From Vombatus ursinus (taxonomy: Eukaryota; Chordata; Mammalia; Diprotodontia; Vombatidae): a stretch of 64,000 bases of DNA. A model generated the notes under the pieces. That model was not told the origin of the DNA and ran no database searches. It saw nothing but the letters and a program-made list of their open reading frames with translations. The DNA is taken from positions 1,071,970 to 1,135,969 of the forward strand of contig NW_020954636.1 in the NCBI RefSeq assembly GCF_900497805.2. Reading direction: 5' to 3'. Position numbers and translations under genes: made by a program. The stretch's first letter is position 1; every line of letters starts with the position of its first letter. Of the stretch, positions 62,930 through 64,000 are shown piece by piece.

Positions 62930-64000
62930 TTAAAAAAAAATTGAGTAAGCAAAAGAGAAAGAACCCAACATAGTTAGTTACTATAGTGATAGAGAAGATC
63001 TGTTTTTTTTTTTTTTGTCAAGGTAATTGGCAAGGTAAAGGTAAGTGACTTGCCTAGGGTCAAGTATCAAATGATTGGTCTGAGACCAGATTTGAACTCA
63101 GATCCTCCTGACTCCAGGGCTAGTGCTCTATCCACTGTGCCACCTAGTTGCTCCTGATAGAGAAGATCTAGGTTCAAACTTCAAAGAAGATAGTGGAGTT
63201 AAAACAGCTATTTCTACTTCAAGACAAAAGTGAATGGTTACAAACCAAAAAAGATTTCTTGGAAGAGCTTTGAAAGAACTAAAAATTAAATAAGAGATGT
63301 TGAGGAAAAATTAGGAAAAAATTAGAGTAATGCAAGAAAATTATGAAAAGAAAGTCAACCACTTGGGAAAAGAGATCCAAAAACTTACAGAAGAAAATGA
63401 CTGCATAAAAATCTGAATTGGGCAAGGGGAAACTAATGACTTTATAAGACACCAAGAAATAATAAAAAAAAAATCAAAAGAATGAAAAAGTAGAAGAGAA
63501 AGTGAAATATTTCATTTTAAAAGCAACTTACTTGGAGAGCAGATTGAGGATAGACAATATAAGAATTGTTGCACTTCCTGAAAGTAATGATCAAAAAAGA
63601 GTCTAGACACTATACTTCAGGAGATTATTGAGCAAAACTGCCCTGATTTAAGAACTAAAGGGTAAAATAGAAATAGAAAAAATCCACCAATCACCACCTG
63701 AAAGAGATTCCAAGATGAAAACTCATAAAGGAATATTATCGTCATGTTTTGAAGCTCTCAGGTCAAGGAGAAAATACTATAAGCAATTAGAAAAAATAAC
63801 AATTTAAATACTGTGGAGGTACTGTCAGGATAACACAAGATACAGCAGCTTCTACATTAAAAGAGCAAAGACATGGAACATTATATTATTTAGAGCAAGG
63901 GAGCTGGATTTGCCACCAAGACTAATTTACCTAGCAAAGCTTAGTATAATCCTGCATGGAAAAAGGACTTTAAGAATTCATGAGGAAAAGAACAGAACTG
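62930..64000 (+). mobile_element. L1, sense, ORF1 region, running off the window
   Basis: Starts with an A run and TTGAGTAAGCAAAAGAGAAA, as at 28790, and follows the same ORF1 subfamily to the window end. Many stops. It lacks a 5'UTR and faces the other L1 head to head. Confidence 0.82.
63002..63155 (-). repeat. tRNA-derived SINE in L1 ORF1
   Basis: Antisense SINE, T-rich at left, with a 14-base target-site duplication GATAGAGAAGATCT at 62988-63001 and 63156-63169. Confidence 0.95.

Overview
The window reads as non-coding, repeat-dense DNA of a marsupial. Three things point there: L1 elements of the marsupial type; many young tRNA-derived SINEs that open with a GGCAGCTAGGTGG box and carry intact target-site duplications (WSINE1/MIR-like); and RTE-type LINE, L2 and L3/CR1 remnants still clear enough to read. 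An australidelphian is slightly favoured by the SINE type, but the species cannot be settled from sequence alone.

Only one host gene looks intact: an intronless bitter taste receptor of the TAS2R41/60 type on the + strand (48706-49605). A second TAS2R lies on the - strand at 1031-1932 and differs by one missing base that breaks the frame. The two are paralogues made by an inverted duplication. The left arm runs about 818-13085 and the right arm about 44715-49815. Matching is continuous over gene, flanks, a MIR, an L2 and even a (GGAA)n microsatellite. Later insertions hit the arms separately: a full-length L1 (4170-11916) only in the left, a solo retroviral LTR (45908-46431) only in the right.

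Region by region: 1-815, SINE and L1 tail; 818-13085, left arm split by the full-length L1, which itself holds three SINEs and an RPS15 retrocopy; 13146-21690, a stack of L1 fragments with a short hAT transposon and a YBX1 retrocopy; 21691-22310, a hAT transposase relic; 22505-31300, L2, L3 and SINE debris with an L1 lacking most of ORF2; 31305-39892, nested minus-strand L1s and a sequence gap in a tetranucleotide repeat; 39895-44700, mostly old LINE/SINE debris; 44715-49815, right arm with the intact TAS2R; 49980-61100, sparse old repeats, a second LTR-like block and a direct duplicate of 19320-19805; 61107-64000, two head-to-head L1 pieces.

No operon, CRISPR array, tRNA or rRNA gene was seen, and no convincing new protein system. 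The most informative structures are the inverted TAS2R duplication with its datable insertions, the repeated loss of the RT domain from several L1 copies, and the hAT fossils. Boundaries come from reading alignments by eye; those given with a target-site duplication are accurate to a base or two, others to tens of bases.
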